64,000 nt of DNA from Bryobacteraceae bacterium (lineage in GTDB: Bacteria; Acidobacteriota; Terriglobia; Bryobacterales; Bryobacteraceae): assembly GCA_026002855.1 (NCBI GenBank), contig BPGD01000001.1:1143972-1207971 (forward strand), given 5' to 3'. The notes beneath the pieces were generated by a model. The model saw nothing but the letters and a program-made list of their open reading frames with translations, did no database searches and was not told where the DNA came from. A program made the translations under genes and the position numbers. Shown here piece after piece: positions 56,880 to 64,000 of this stretch (the stretch's first letter is position 1; each line of letters opens with the position of its first letter).

Positions 56880-57578
56880 TCAGGCCAGATCGAACAGCAG
56901 GATCTCCGCCTGCCGCAGGGCGGTGATCCGTACCGCAGGCTCATCGCTGAGAGCCGCGCCGTCGCCCGCCTCCAGCTTTGTGCCGTTCACTTCCACCGCA
57001 CCCGAGGCCGCCTGGATCCAGGCGTGCCGCCCCGGGGCGAGCGGATGCTCCACGACGCAGTCCGGCTCGAGCACGGCCGTCCACAGTTCGGCAGCTTGAT
57101 GGAGTGGCAGCGCCCCGCCGCGCGGCGCGGGCGATGCCAGCAGACAGAGCCGGTTCCGGCGCGCTTCCAGCGGGAAGTGCCCTTCGCGGTAATCCGGCGC
57201 AAGAGCGCGCTGCGAAGGATGGATCCAGATCTGCAACAGGTGCAACGGGTCCGTGGGCGACGCGTTGGCCTCGCTGTGATAGATGCCCGTGCCCGCGCTC
57301 ATCTTCTGAAGATCACCGGGCCGCAAAACGCCGCGCGCGCCAGTGGAATCTTCGTGCTCCAGTGCACCCTCGAGAACCCAGGTGAGGATCTCCATGTCAC
57401 GGTGCGGGTGCCATTCAAACCGGCCGCCGCCGGCAATGCGGTCCTCATTGATGACACGCAATGAGCGGAAGCCCATCCACTCGGGGTCGTAATAACGGTT
57501 GAAAGAGAAGGTGTGGCGGCTGTCGAGCCATTCGGTGACGGTGCGGCCGCGTTCGCCGGACCGGCGCAGGCGGATCAT
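56880..57578 (-). CDS. Pirin family protein (YhhW-type bicupin)
   Basis: A 232-residue cytosolic pirin. RYYDPEWMGFRSLRVINEDRIAGGGRFEWHPHRDMEILTWVLEGALEHEDSTG includes the metal-binding His residues (WHPHRDMEI) and GIYHSEANAS supplies a third His with a Glu. The C-terminal cupin domain is more degenerate (LHQAAELWTAVLEPDCVVEH). Some YhhW relatives have quercetinase activity, which cannot be inferred here. It lies in the same direction between DedA and MarR with short gaps. Confidence 0.9.
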   Translation of the reverse strand: MIRLRRSGERGRTVTEWLDSRHTFSFNRYYDPEWMGFRSLRVINEDRIAGGGRFEWHPHRDMEILTWVLEGALEHEDSTGARGVLRPGDLQKMSAGTGIYHSEANASPTDPLHLLQIWIHPSQRALAPDYREGHFPLEARRNRLCLLASPAPRGGALPLHQAAELWTAVLEPDCVVEHPLAPGRHAWIQAASGAVEVNGTKLEAGDGAALSDEPAVRITALRQAEILLFDLA

Positions 57579-57637
57579 GGGCGTCTCCCCGCGAATGTCT
57601 GTTTCAACAACTATCTTTCAGGATGCGCCGGCGCACG

Positions 57638-58069
57638 TCAGGATTCAAGCAGCCGCCGGAGGAGACGCGCGAGGATCGTCAGGCGCGAGGGTCCAAGCGC
57701 GGCGAACTGGCCGCGGTGGAGCGCCAGCATCGGCGCATCCAGTTGCCGGAGGAGCTCGAGCCCGGAGGCGGTTATGCCGACGCGAACGATGCGGCGGTCC
57801 GGGCTTTGCCGCGTGCGCGTCACCAGCCCAGCCGCCTCCAGCCGGTCGAGCAGGCGCGTCAGATCCGGCTCGCGCGTGATCATCCGTGCGGCGATCTCGC
57901 GGCAGTTGAGCTGTTCAGGATGCGCTCCCCGCAGGATGCGCAGCACGTTGTACTGGGGCGGGCGCAGGCCATATGGCTTCAACAGCTCCGCGACGCCATC
58001 CATCAGACGCGCCGCGGCGCGCTGGAGCGTGACGAACGCGTCCTGCTCCGGCGGTGGCGCGGGCTTCAC
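57638..58069 (-). CDS. MarR-family transcriptional regulator
   Basis: A 143-residue winged-helix dimer. LKPYGLRPPQYNVLRILRGAHPEQLNCREIAARMITREPDLTRLLDRLEAAGLVTRTRQSPDRRIVRVGIT contains the recognition helix and the DRR wing. Start is GTG at 58069, which overlaps the hydrolase stop (GTGA) and has GGGAGG eight bases upstream. It lies between the serine hydrolase and the pirin gene and may control either. The ligand is not known. Confidence 0.9.
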   Translation of the reverse strand: MKPAPPPEQDAFVTLQRAAARLMDGVAELLKPYGLRPPQYNVLRILRGAHPEQLNCREIAARMITREPDLTRLLDRLEAAGLVTRTRQSPDRRIVRVGITASGLELLRQLDAPMLALHRGQFAALGPSRLTILARLLRRLLES

Positions 58070-59292
58070 GGGAGGGCCTCCCGCACAGCCGCGTTGGCCA
58101 TGGTGATGAAGGCGTCCCGCATCGGCTGCGGCGGCGATGTGGTTTGAACGAGGAACACGCCGACGAGCTGCTTCTGCGGATCCACCCAACCGTACGTGCC
58201 AAACGCGCCGCCGTGGCCGAACGTGCCAATGCTTTGCCCGGTGAGCGTGCCGGTGGGGTCTTTCGTCACCTCCCAGGTGAGGCCGAAGCCCGTCCCCGGA
58301 TTGTGGCCCGCCGTGAGGTTGCCGGTGTGCACTTCGGTCATCGCCGCCACCGAGGAGGGCGCAAGCAGCCGCCGCCCGTTCCATTCGCCGTGGTTCAGCA
58401 TCATCTGGTAGAACTGCGCCAGGTCCCAGGCAGTGGAGTAGAGGGAATGTTCCGGCCCCGAATATTTCGCGCCCTCGCGGAACTTCAGCGGGTCGCCGCC
58501 GAGGATGTCAGCGCCTGCCCTGACCAGTTTTCCATCCCGCGAGGCAAAAACGGGCGCGAGCCGGGCGCGTTTGGACACCGGCAGAAAGACGTGCGTGTCC
58601 GTCATGCCCAACGGCTGGAAGATGCGTGTCTCGAGAAACTGCTCGAAGCTCATGCCGGAGCGGACCTCGATGATGCGGCCGAGCACGGCGATGCCGGTGT
58701 TGGAGTACATCCACCGCGTGCCCGGCTCGAACAGCAGCGGCTGCTGCGAATAGATCAGGCAGGCTTCCGCCAGCGTGCGATCCATGCGGACCATGATGTC
58801 GCCGATGCCCGGCGCGGCAGGGCCGAGGCCGGAAGTGTGCGTCATCAGGTCGCGGATGGTGATGGGCCGCGACGGCCGGCGCAGTGTGCGCACGCCATTT
58901 TCTTCGCCGACGATCACCATCTGGCCGCGGAATTCGGGCAAATGGTCTTCCACGCGGTCGTTCAGCCGGAGCCTGCCCTCCTCGGCCAGCATCATGATGG
59001 CGACGCCGGTGAATGGTTTGGTCATCGACATGATCTGGAAGATCGTGTCCTTTTGCATCGGCGTTTTCGCTTCCACGTCCTGCCAGCCGTTGGCCTCAAA
59101 ATGCGCCAGTGCGCCGCGGCGCATGAGGAGCGTCACCGCCCCGCTGATCTGCCCGCGTTCGACGAACCCCTGAAGCACGGGGCCAATGCGTTTCAGTTGC
59201 GCCGCATCCATGCCGGCGCGCGCCGGGTCCGGCGCGGGCGGCGCGGCCAGGGCGAAAATTGCGGGGAAAAAGAGGGCAGGCATGCGCTTCAT
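58066..59292 (-). CDS. Serine hydrolase of the beta-lactamase family
   Basis: A 408-residue exported class C-like serine hydrolase. Signal peptide MKRMPALFFPAIFALAA, catalytic Ser89-x-x-Lys92 in MSMTKPF, YSNTG as the Y-x-N motif near residue 196, and GGAFGTYGW near the C-terminal HxG-like position. These proteins are esterases or D-aminopeptidases more often than beta-lactamases. It is the middle of the minus-strand group and overlaps the MarR gene. The substrate cannot be told. Confidence 0.9.
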   Translation of the reverse strand: MKRMPALFFPAIFALAAPPAPDPARAGMDAAQLKRIGPVLQGFVERGQISGAVTLLMRRGALAHFEANGWQDVEAKTPMQKDTIFQIMSMTKPFTGVAIMMLAEEGRLRLNDRVEDHLPEFRGQMVIVGEENGVRTLRRPSRPITIRDLMTHTSGLGPAAPGIGDIMVRMDRTLAEACLIYSQQPLLFEPGTRWMYSNTGIAVLGRIIEVRSGMSFEQFLETRIFQPLGMTDTHVFLPVSKRARLAPVFASRDGKLVRAGADILGGDPLKFREGAKYSGPEHSLYSTAWDLAQFYQMMLNHGEWNGRRLLAPSSVAAMTEVHTGNLTAGHNPGTGFGLTWEVTKDPTGTLTGQSIGTFGHGGAFGTYGWVDPQKQLVGVFLVQTTSPPQPMRDAFITMANAAVREALP

Positions 59293-59368
59293 GGCGGGGA
59301 ACTCAACAGGGCATTATAAACAAAAAGCGCCTCCTTCCCGGCGGAATTTTCGCGACTCCGGCCCGGCG

Positions 59369-59965
59369 TCAGCCGGCGCGCTCAAGTCGCGCCACGCGAA
59401 ACAGGCCCCGCAGCAGGGCCGGCTCTTCGTGGACCATTGCGAGCCCCGCCTCGCGCACAAGCCGGGGCAGCGGTACGTTCAGATCCGTGGCCAGCAGGCG
59501 CATCAGCGGGTTCAGCGCGCGCCGGATCAGGCGGGGACGGCCGCGCCCGTCGTGGTATTTGTCGAACAGCGCAATGCGGCCGGAAGATCGCAGCACGCGG
59601 GCCGCCTCGCGCAGGCAGGCGAGCGGATCCGGCACGATGGCGACGATCAGGTGCAGGAGGACGCAGTCGAAGCACGCGTCCGGAAAGGCAAGCTGCTGCG
59701 CGTCCATCCGCGCGAAGTGGACGGGCGAGGCGCACCCGCGGGCCAGCGCGCGGGCGAGCATGCCGCGGCTGGCATCGACGGCAAACACCTCCAGCCCGGC
59801 GGGCAGCAGCGGCAGGTCAAGCCCGGTGCCGCAGCCGCAGACGAGCACACGCTCGCCGGGACGCAGAGCGGCCAGCTCCAGCGAGCGCCGCCGCTGAGGC
59901 TCGAAGGAGATGAAGCGGTCGTAGTGCGGCGCGTAAAGGTCCCAGCGCCGGATGCGCCAGTTCAT
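59369..59965 (-). CDS. Class I SAM-dependent methyltransferase
   Basis: A 198-residue methyltransferase: YAPHYDRFISFEPQRRRSLELAAL, motif I VLVCGCGTGLDLPLLP near 41, VDASRGM loop, MDAQQLAFPDACFDCVLLHLIVAIVPDP. This pattern is shared with the Ubi/phospholipid-type methyltransferase group (COG2226). Its ATG overlaps the UroD-like gene stop (ATGA). The acceptor is unknown; a corrinoid or porphyrin-related role together with the neighbouring UroD-like protein is possible but unproved. Confidence 0.8.
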   Translation of the reverse strand: MNWRIRRWDLYAPHYDRFISFEPQRRRSLELAALRPGERVLVCGCGTGLDLPLLPAGLEVFAVDASRGMLARALARGCASPVHFARMDAQQLAFPDACFDCVLLHLIVAIVPDPLACLREAARVLRSSGRIALFDKYHDGRGRPRLIRRALNPLMRLLATDLNVPLPRLVREAGLAMVHEEPALLRGLFRVARLERAG

Positions 59966-60921
59966 ACCAATCCGCGGAGGATGCGGCTGAGCTGTTCAAG
60001 GTGTGCGTGCTTCGATTCATCGGGCACGGAACAGCCCGGCGCGCAGATCCATTTGGGCGCGGCGGCGCGGGCCTCGGCGAGCATCTTCTTCACCGCTGCG
60101 GCGGGCGCGCCCACCACGCTGCGGTGATCGAGACCGCCCATGAGGACGGCGCTCGTTTTCTTCCTCGCCGCAGCCAGGCTGACGCCCGTCTCGTGCGCCG
60201 AATAGTGGATCACCTGAACCGGCCAGCCTTTCCAGAAGTGATCGAGGTAGACCTTCCCGCCGTGCAGGTGCAGGATGTTGAGCGGCGCGTCTTTGGCCGC
60301 CTCGAGGACCAGGCGGTCAAAGGGCTCGCTGAATCTGCGGTACTCGTCCAGCGTCAGCACGCCCTGCTGCGCGTTGTCCACCGCGAGAAAGATGCCCGAA
60401 GCGCCGGCGTCGAGCGCGCGGCGCACGTGGCTGGCCTCCGAACGCGCGATCGCCTCGAGCACATCGAGCAGCGCCTGCGGCCGGCTGCGCATCAGCTCCA
60501 TCACCGCTTCCCGGGAAGCGATCTTCGTCGCCTGGTTCCACGGGTTGAACACGGTCTCGACAAAATGTTTCGTTCCCGCCAGCCCGTCGCGGATCAGTTC
60601 GAGCGCCTTCACCTGCTCGGGGAATGGATTGTCCACGGGCTTGAGCTCGTGCCATGCGCCGCCCGCCGGCTTCGGGAACGGGTAGTCGCTCATCACCTTG
60701 ACGATGTCGAGCCGGTAACGGCGCGCGAAATCGAGCGTGAGCGCGGCGTGCCGGCGGCCCGGCTGGTCCGCGTCGTGAAAGTGATGCCAGAAGCTGAACG
60801 GCGGGCGGTCGGGCGTCCGGCCTGCGAGCACGCGGTTGACGCGCTCCTTCGGCGTCAGCCCGCCTTTGGCGGGCGCGGCAAGCGCCGCCATCTGCAACAG
60901 AAACGCTCTGCGGTCCTGCAT
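59962..60921 (-). CDS. Uroporphyrinogen-decarboxylase-fold protein, exported type
   Basis: A 319-residue protein of the UroD/methyltransferase family. LTPKERVNRVLAGRTPDRPPFSFWHH opens the fold, HGGKVYLDHFWKGWPVQVIHYSAHE and VLMGGLDHRSVVGAP follow, and CAPGCSVP is near the end, where corrinoid methyltransferases bear zinc-binding residues. The N terminus MQDRRAFLLQMAALAAPAKGG is Tat-like. The ATG at 60921 has GGGAGG five bases upstream, and an ATG at 60948 overlaps the upstream stop. HemE activity is unlikely because of the export signal. Function not determined. Confidence 0.75.
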   Translation of the reverse strand: MQDRRAFLLQMAALAAPAKGGLTPKERVNRVLAGRTPDRPPFSFWHHFHDADQPGRRHAALTLDFARRYRLDIVKVMSDYPFPKPAGGAWHELKPVDNPFPEQVKALELIRDGLAGTKHFVETVFNPWNQATKIASREAVMELMRSRPQALLDVLEAIARSEASHVRRALDAGASGIFLAVDNAQQGVLTLDEYRRFSEPFDRLVLEAAKDAPLNILHLHGGKVYLDHFWKGWPVQVIHYSAHETGVSLAAARKKTSAVLMGGLDHRSVVGAPAAAVKKMLAEARAAAPKWICAPGCSVPDESKHAHLEQLSRILRGLV

Positions 60922-60944
60922 CCGGCCCTCCCTGAAACCCGCGT

Positions 60945-62375
60945 TCATGCCGGAATGGCGTTGCCGGGAATTACCGGCGGTTGGCGCAATTCGGGGCACC
61001 CGCGCCGCTCCGGCAGCAGCTTGCCTGGATTGAACAGCCGCGCCGGGTCGAATGCCTCCTTGATCCGGCGCATCATCTCCAGCGACTCCTCGGAAAACTG
61101 CCGGCCCATCAGGTGGATCTTTTCCATGCCGATGCCATGCTCGCCGGTGATGGAGCCCCCGGCCTCGACGCAGTATTCCAGGATCTCGAAGCCGGCCTTC
61201 TGCGCGCGCTCGATGTCGCCGGGACGGCGCGCATCGAAAAGGATGATGGGATGCATGTTGCCGTCGCCGGCGTGGAAGATGTTGCCGATACCAAGCCCGC
61301 TGCGGCGGCTGACGTCTTCGATGTAGCGCAGCGTCGGCGCGATTTTCGTACGCGGCACCACGCCATCGTGGACGTAATAGAAGGGGCTGACCCGGCCGAT
61401 GGCGCCAAAGGCGTTCTTGCGCCCCTTCCAGAGAAGCTGCCGCTCCTGTTCGTCGCGCGCCTGCCGGATCTGGCGCGCCCGGCACTGCGCGCACGCCTGC
61501 CGCACCTGTTCGGCCTGCGTTTCGACAGCCTCGCGCAGCCCTTCCAGTTCGATCAGAAGGACTCCGGCCGCGTCCAGCGGGTAGCCGGCATGAACTGCTT
61601 CCTCCACCATCTGGAGCATCGACCCATCGAGCATCTCGACGGCCGCCGGCGTAATGGCCCGTGCGGTGATCTCGCTCACCGTGTTGGCGCAGTCGTCCAC
61701 CGTGTCATAAATCGCGAGAAATGTTTCCACCGCCTCCGGCTTGCGCATCAGCCGCACGATCACTTTCGTCACCAGGCACAGGGCGCCTTCGCTGCCCGTG
61801 ATCAGCCCGGTGAGGTCGTAGCCGGGCGCGTCCGGCCAGAAGGCACCGGTCTGCACGATCTCGCCGTCTGGCAGAACCACTTCGAGGCCGAGCACATGAT
61901 TGGCGGTGACGCCGTAGGCCAGCGTGTGCGGCCCGCCGGCGTTTTCGGCCACGTTGCCGCCGATGGTGCAGGCGCGCTGGCTGGAGGGATCCGGCGCAAA
62001 GAAATATCCGTAGGGCGCGGCAGCGGCGCTGATGTCCAGGTTCACGACGCCCGGCTCGACCACGGCGCGTTCGTTGAGCGGGTCGATTTCGAGGATCCGG
62101 TTCATCCGCGCGAACGAGACCAGGATGCCGCCCTGACGGGCAATGGCGCCGCCGCTCAGGCCCGTGCCGGCGCCGCGGCCGACGATGGGAATGCCATGGC
62201 GGCGCGCCAGTCGGACGATCTGGCTCACTTCGTGCGCCGTGCGCGGGAAGACGACGACGTCCGGGCGCGCCTTGTCCACGCCGCCGTCGTATTCATACAG
62301 GCGCAGGTCCTCCGGCCGGTCCAGAACAGCCCGCTCGCCGACGATGGCGGCCAGCTCGCGTTTCCAGTCGGGCAT
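60945..62375 (-). CDS. FAD-linked oxidase, glycolate-oxidase GlcD type
   Basis: A 476-residue flavoprotein oxidising a 2-hydroxy acid such as D-lactate or glycolate. The FAD_binding_4 domain has GRGAGTGLSGGA and CTIGGNVAENAGGPHTLAYGVTANHVLGLEVVLPDG, and the C-terminal FAD-oxidase domain includes HAGDGNMHP and GEHGIGMEK, the hallmarks of the GlcD/D-LDH group. No GlcE or iron-sulfur GlcF gene is adjacent, so it would act alone or with a distant partner. It starts a likely operon with the UroD-like and methyltransferase genes. Confidence 0.9.
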   Translation of the reverse strand: MPDWKRELAAIVGERAVLDRPEDLRLYEYDGGVDKARPDVVVFPRTAHEVSQIVRLARRHGIPIVGRGAGTGLSGGAIARQGGILVSFARMNRILEIDPLNERAVVEPGVVNLDISAAAAPYGYFFAPDPSSQRACTIGGNVAENAGGPHTLAYGVTANHVLGLEVVLPDGEIVQTGAFWPDAPGYDLTGLITGSEGALCLVTKVIVRLMRKPEAVETFLAIYDTVDDCANTVSEITARAITPAAVEMLDGSMLQMVEEAVHAGYPLDAAGVLLIELEGLREAVETQAEQVRQACAQCRARQIRQARDEQERQLLWKGRKNAFGAIGRVSPFYYVHDGVVPRTKIAPTLRYIEDVSRRSGLGIGNIFHAGDGNMHPIILFDARRPGDIERAQKAGFEILEYCVEAGGSITGEHGIGMEKIHLMGRQFSEESLEMMRRIKEAFDPARLFNPGKLLPERRGCPELRQPPVIPGNAIPA

Positions 62376-62397
62376 GGCGCCCCTCCCTGCCTACAGG

Positions 62398-62919
62398 CTA
62401 CAGCAGCGCTTCGATGGACTGAAGCAGCTCCGGGTCCATCCAGTCCCGCGGCCCGATGTGCTTCTGGCGGACGCGGCCGCGGCTGTCGATCACATATGTT
62501 TCAGGGTACTTGAACGTCCCGTAGCTCGAGCTGATCTTCGCTTCCGGATCCCGCGCCGTAAGAAAACTCACACGCATCTGGCGCAGGAAGCGTTCGTAAG
62601 CATTCGCATTCCTGTCCACGCTGATGCCAAGCACAACCACGCCCTTCGGCCTCAACTGCTTCGCCATGGCATCGAGGGAAGGCATCTCGTCGACACACGG
62701 CGGGCACCACGTGGCCCAGAAGTTCAGCACCAGTACCTTGCCGCCGAAATCGGATGGAGAGACCTGGCGGCCGTCATCGGTGACGATCGTGAAGGCGGGC
62801 GCGCGGTCTCCCACGACGACCACCTTTTCCCGCAGCGAGTCCGCCACGATGAAGCAGAGCGCCACCAGAATGAGCGCCGCCGCGGTCTGGATCGACACCA
62901 GCAGTTTGCGGTTTGTCAT
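62398..62919 (-). CDS. TlpA-family thioredoxin-like protein
   Basis: A 173-residue membrane-anchored thiol-disulfide protein facing the periplasm. N-terminal helix (SIQTAAALILVALCFIVA), then FWATWCPPCVDEMPSLDAM with catalytic Cys72 and Cys75, and KYPETYVIDSRG containing the cis-Pro region. TlpA/ResA relatives reduce apocytochromes or serve in envelope redox. It is separated by 22 bases from the oxidase gene that follows on the same strand, and is divergent from the PTPS genes. Confidence 0.92.
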   Translation of the reverse strand: MTNRKLLVSIQTAAALILVALCFIVADSLREKVVVVGDRAPAFTIVTDDGRQVSPSDFGGKVLVLNFWATWCPPCVDEMPSLDAMAKQLRPKGVVVLGISVDRNANAYERFLRQMRVSFLTARDPEAKISSSYGTFKYPETYVIDSRGRVRQKHIGPRDWMDPELLQSIEALL

Positions 62920-62978
62920 AAAGGCTGGAATCTATAATTGTATCGAGGGACGGGCCCGCCGCATCTCACTGCTTGGGA

Positions 62979-63398
62979 ATGAAAGCAATGCTGCTGACGC
63001 GCCGGGTGGAGTTTTCCGCCTCTCATGTGTGCCGCCGTCCGGACTGGTCCGAGTCGGAAAACCGGGCGCTGTTCGGCGACGAGGCCCACCCACGTGGGCA
63101 CGGCCACAACTTCGTGCTCGAGGTGACGCTGGAGGGCCAGCCGGACCCGGTGACAGGCATGGTGGTGGATTTGAAGCAGGTAAAGGCGGTCCTCGAAAAA
63201 GAGGTCATCGGCCCGATGGATCACCGCCACCTGAACGAAGAGGTGCCGCCGTTTGACCGCGTGGTGCCCACGCCGGAAAACCTCGCCGTCGAAATCTGGC
63301 GCCGGCTCGAACCACACTTTCACGGCAGCGCCGCCCGCCTGAAGGCAGTGCGGCTGTATGAAAGCGAGGATTTCTTCGTCGAATATGAAGGCCGTTGA
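62979..63398 (+). CDS. PTPS-III-type 6-hydroxymethyl-dihydropterin-forming enzyme (Glu in place of Cys)
   Basis: A 139-residue 6-pyruvoyl-tetrahydropterin synthase fold. Zinc ligands are His16 (FSASH) and His41/His43 (HGH). Where the catalytic Cys is expected, six residues before the first His of HGH, this protein has Glu35 in FGDEAHPRGHGHNF. Such Glu forms are known to convert dihydroneopterin triphosphate directly to 6-hydroxymethyl-dihydropterin and replace FolB in folB-less bacteria, including Acidobacteria. ATG 62979 is chosen; 62988 is the alternative. It overlaps the second paralogue by 14 bases. Confidence 0.85.
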   Translation: MKAMLLTRRVEFSASHVCRRPDWSESENRALFGDEAHPRGHGHNFVLEVTLEGQPDPVTGMVVDLKQVKAVLEKEVIGPMDHRHLNEEVPPFDRVVPTPENLAVEIWRRLEPHFHGSAARLKAVRLYESEDFFVEYEGR

Positions 63399-63900
63399 TC
63401 CGGGGCTGCCACTCGTCCGCGTGGGCCGGCGTTACCGATTCTCGGCCTCGCACCGCCTCCACGCGCCGCAGCTTGCAGCCGAGCGCAACCGCGAGGTCTA
63501 CGGGAAGTGCAACAACCCGTACGGCCACGGACATGACTACGTGATGGACGTCGTTCTCTCCGGCCGGCTCGACCCTGCCCGGGGGCGGCTCCTGCCGCTT
63601 GAAATGCTCGACGGGTTCGTGCGCCGGGTGTGGCTTGCGCAGGTGGACCGGCGCAACCTGAACGTGGATCTTCCCGAATTCGCCGCGCTGGTACCGACCA
63701 CGGAGAACCTCGCGCTGGTGGCGGCGCGGCGCCTGAAGCAGGCCTGGCCGCACTGGTTTGCGGGCTGGCCCGCGGAGCTGGAGAAGGTAAGCATCCGGGA
63801 GACGCGCAACAACATCTTTGAAGTGTCCGCTTCGGAAGCCGAAGCCCGGGGATCAGAAAGCCATGAAATCGTCGTCGAAAGCCGTCGTCAAGGTGCTTGA
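63385..63900 (+). CDS. 6-pyruvoyl-tetrahydropterin synthase/QueD family (Cys-type)
   Basis: A 171-residue PTPS family protein that keeps the catalytic Cys42 in YGKCNNPYGHGHDY, with zinc ligands His23, His48 and His50 and a Thr-Glu-Asn motif (PTTENLALVAARRL). It would act in tetrahydrobiopterin or queuosine (QueD) synthesis from dihydroneopterin triphosphate. It lies directly behind the Glu-type paralogue and overlaps the start of folE. The pair differs in the active site rather than in overall fold. The exact product (QueD or PTPS) cannot be decided here. Confidence 0.85.
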   Translation: MKAVDPGLPLVRVGRRYRFSASHRLHAPQLAAERNREVYGKCNNPYGHGHDYVMDVVLSGRLDPARGRLLPLEMLDGFVRRVWLAQVDRRNLNVDLPEFAALVPTTENLALVAARRLKQAWPHWFAGWPAELEKVSIRETRNNIFEVSASEAEARGSESHEIVVESRRQGA

Positions 63901-64000
63901 GCACAAGCGGGAAGAAGGCGCCATCGCCGCCCACGTGCGGGAAATTCTGCGCGAGCTGGGCGAAGACCCGAAACGCGAAGGCCTTCTCGCCACGCCCTCT
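63863..64000 (+). CDS. folE: GTP cyclohydrolase I, start only (partial at window edge)
   Basis: The ATG at 63863 opens a frame that reaches the window end (46 codons): MKSSSKAVVKVLEHKREEGA followed by HVREILRELGEDPKREGLLATP, which is the opening of FolE. It produces dihydroneopterin triphosphate, the common precursor used by both PTPS paralogues upstream. It overlaps the preceding gene by 38 bases, and AGAAAG lies upstream. The catalytic domain is beyond the window. Confidence 0.85.
   Translation, partial: MKSSSKAVVKVLEHKREEGAIAAHVREILRELGEDPKREGLLATPS

Noticed and set aside
60001-62513. Long plus-strand frames opposite the UroD-like and GlcD-like genes
   Set aside because: The minus-strand products have unmistakable family motifs; the plus-strand frames do not.
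1-64000. tRNA, rRNA, CRISPR array, insertion sequence, prophage or integrative element
   Set aside because: No cloverleaf with a T-loop, rRNA segment, regularly spaced repeat, transposase, integrase or recombinase was found in either strand by reading. A covariance-model scan would be needed to exclude small structured RNAs.

Overview
The window is about 64 kb of very GC-rich, tightly packed bacterial DNA. Neighbouring genes overlap by ATGA or GTGA, or converge within 5-25 bases. I see no tRNA, rRNA, insertion sequence, prophage or CRISPR array. Several traits point to Acidobacteriota, probably the Bryobacter/Solibacter side: TonB receptors, one with an N-terminal carboxypeptidase-regulatory domain; a PTPS-type folate bypass; MacB-like permeases without an ATPase; a Tad pilus locus; and DUF4397, DUF362 and secreted UroD-like proteins. 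This assignment is inference from gene content.

Layout: (a) 0-6 kb: ATP-grasp protein, MerR-type regulator, C-terminal processing protease and a long GMP synthetase. (b) 6.1-9.2 kb: a cobalamin riboswitch with its own promoter in front of a TonB-dependent receptor. (c) 9.2-15.1 kb: methyltransferases, an RluA-type pseudouridine synthase, a family 2 glycosyltransferase, and a divergent pair (SDR dehydrogenase and tagaturonate epimerase) of uronate catabolism. (d) 15.2-20 kb: a minus-strand operon of GAF-ANTAR regulator, YheT-like hydrolase, two ABC permeases and a secreted PPG-repeat protein. (e) 20-38 kb: TPR metallopeptidase-like protein, DmpA peptidase, cold-shock protein, enoyl-CoA hydratase-like protein, DUF4397 protein, a second TonB receptor, DUF58 protein, APC permease, an operon with an oligogalacturonate-lyase-like protein and an aldehyde dehydrogenase, ComM and a DnaJ-domain protein.

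(f) 38.3-54 kb is the main system, a Tad (Flp) pilus locus in two divergent arms. The minus arm runs from a PilZ-like protein through two tandem-duplicated Flp pilins, CpaB, CpaC secretin, TadZ, TadA ATPase, TadB and TadC to a 37-residue membrane protein. The plus arm runs from a LuxR-type regulator with a degenerate receiver through a glycine-rich TonB-like protein, TadG, two TadE-type pseudopilins, a terpene-cyclase-repeat protein and a DUF362 protein. The shared 280-base spacer holds direct repeats, a palindrome and a large hairpin. A CpaA-type prepilin peptidase converges on the end of the minus arm.

(g) 54-63 kb: membrane glycosyltransferase-like protein, DedA-rhodanese fusion, pirin, MarR regulator, beta-lactamase-family hydrolase, methyltransferase, UroD-family protein, GlcD-type flavoprotein and TlpA-type thioredoxin. 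(h) 63-64 kb: two PTPS paralogues, one with Glu in place of the catalytic Cys, followed by the start of folE, giving a FolB-independent folate branch.

The points most worth checking are the TonB-like protein inside the Tad locus, the 37-residue protein at the end of the tad operon, the pilin duplication with its hairpins, the eukaryote-like GuaA, and the PTPS pair.
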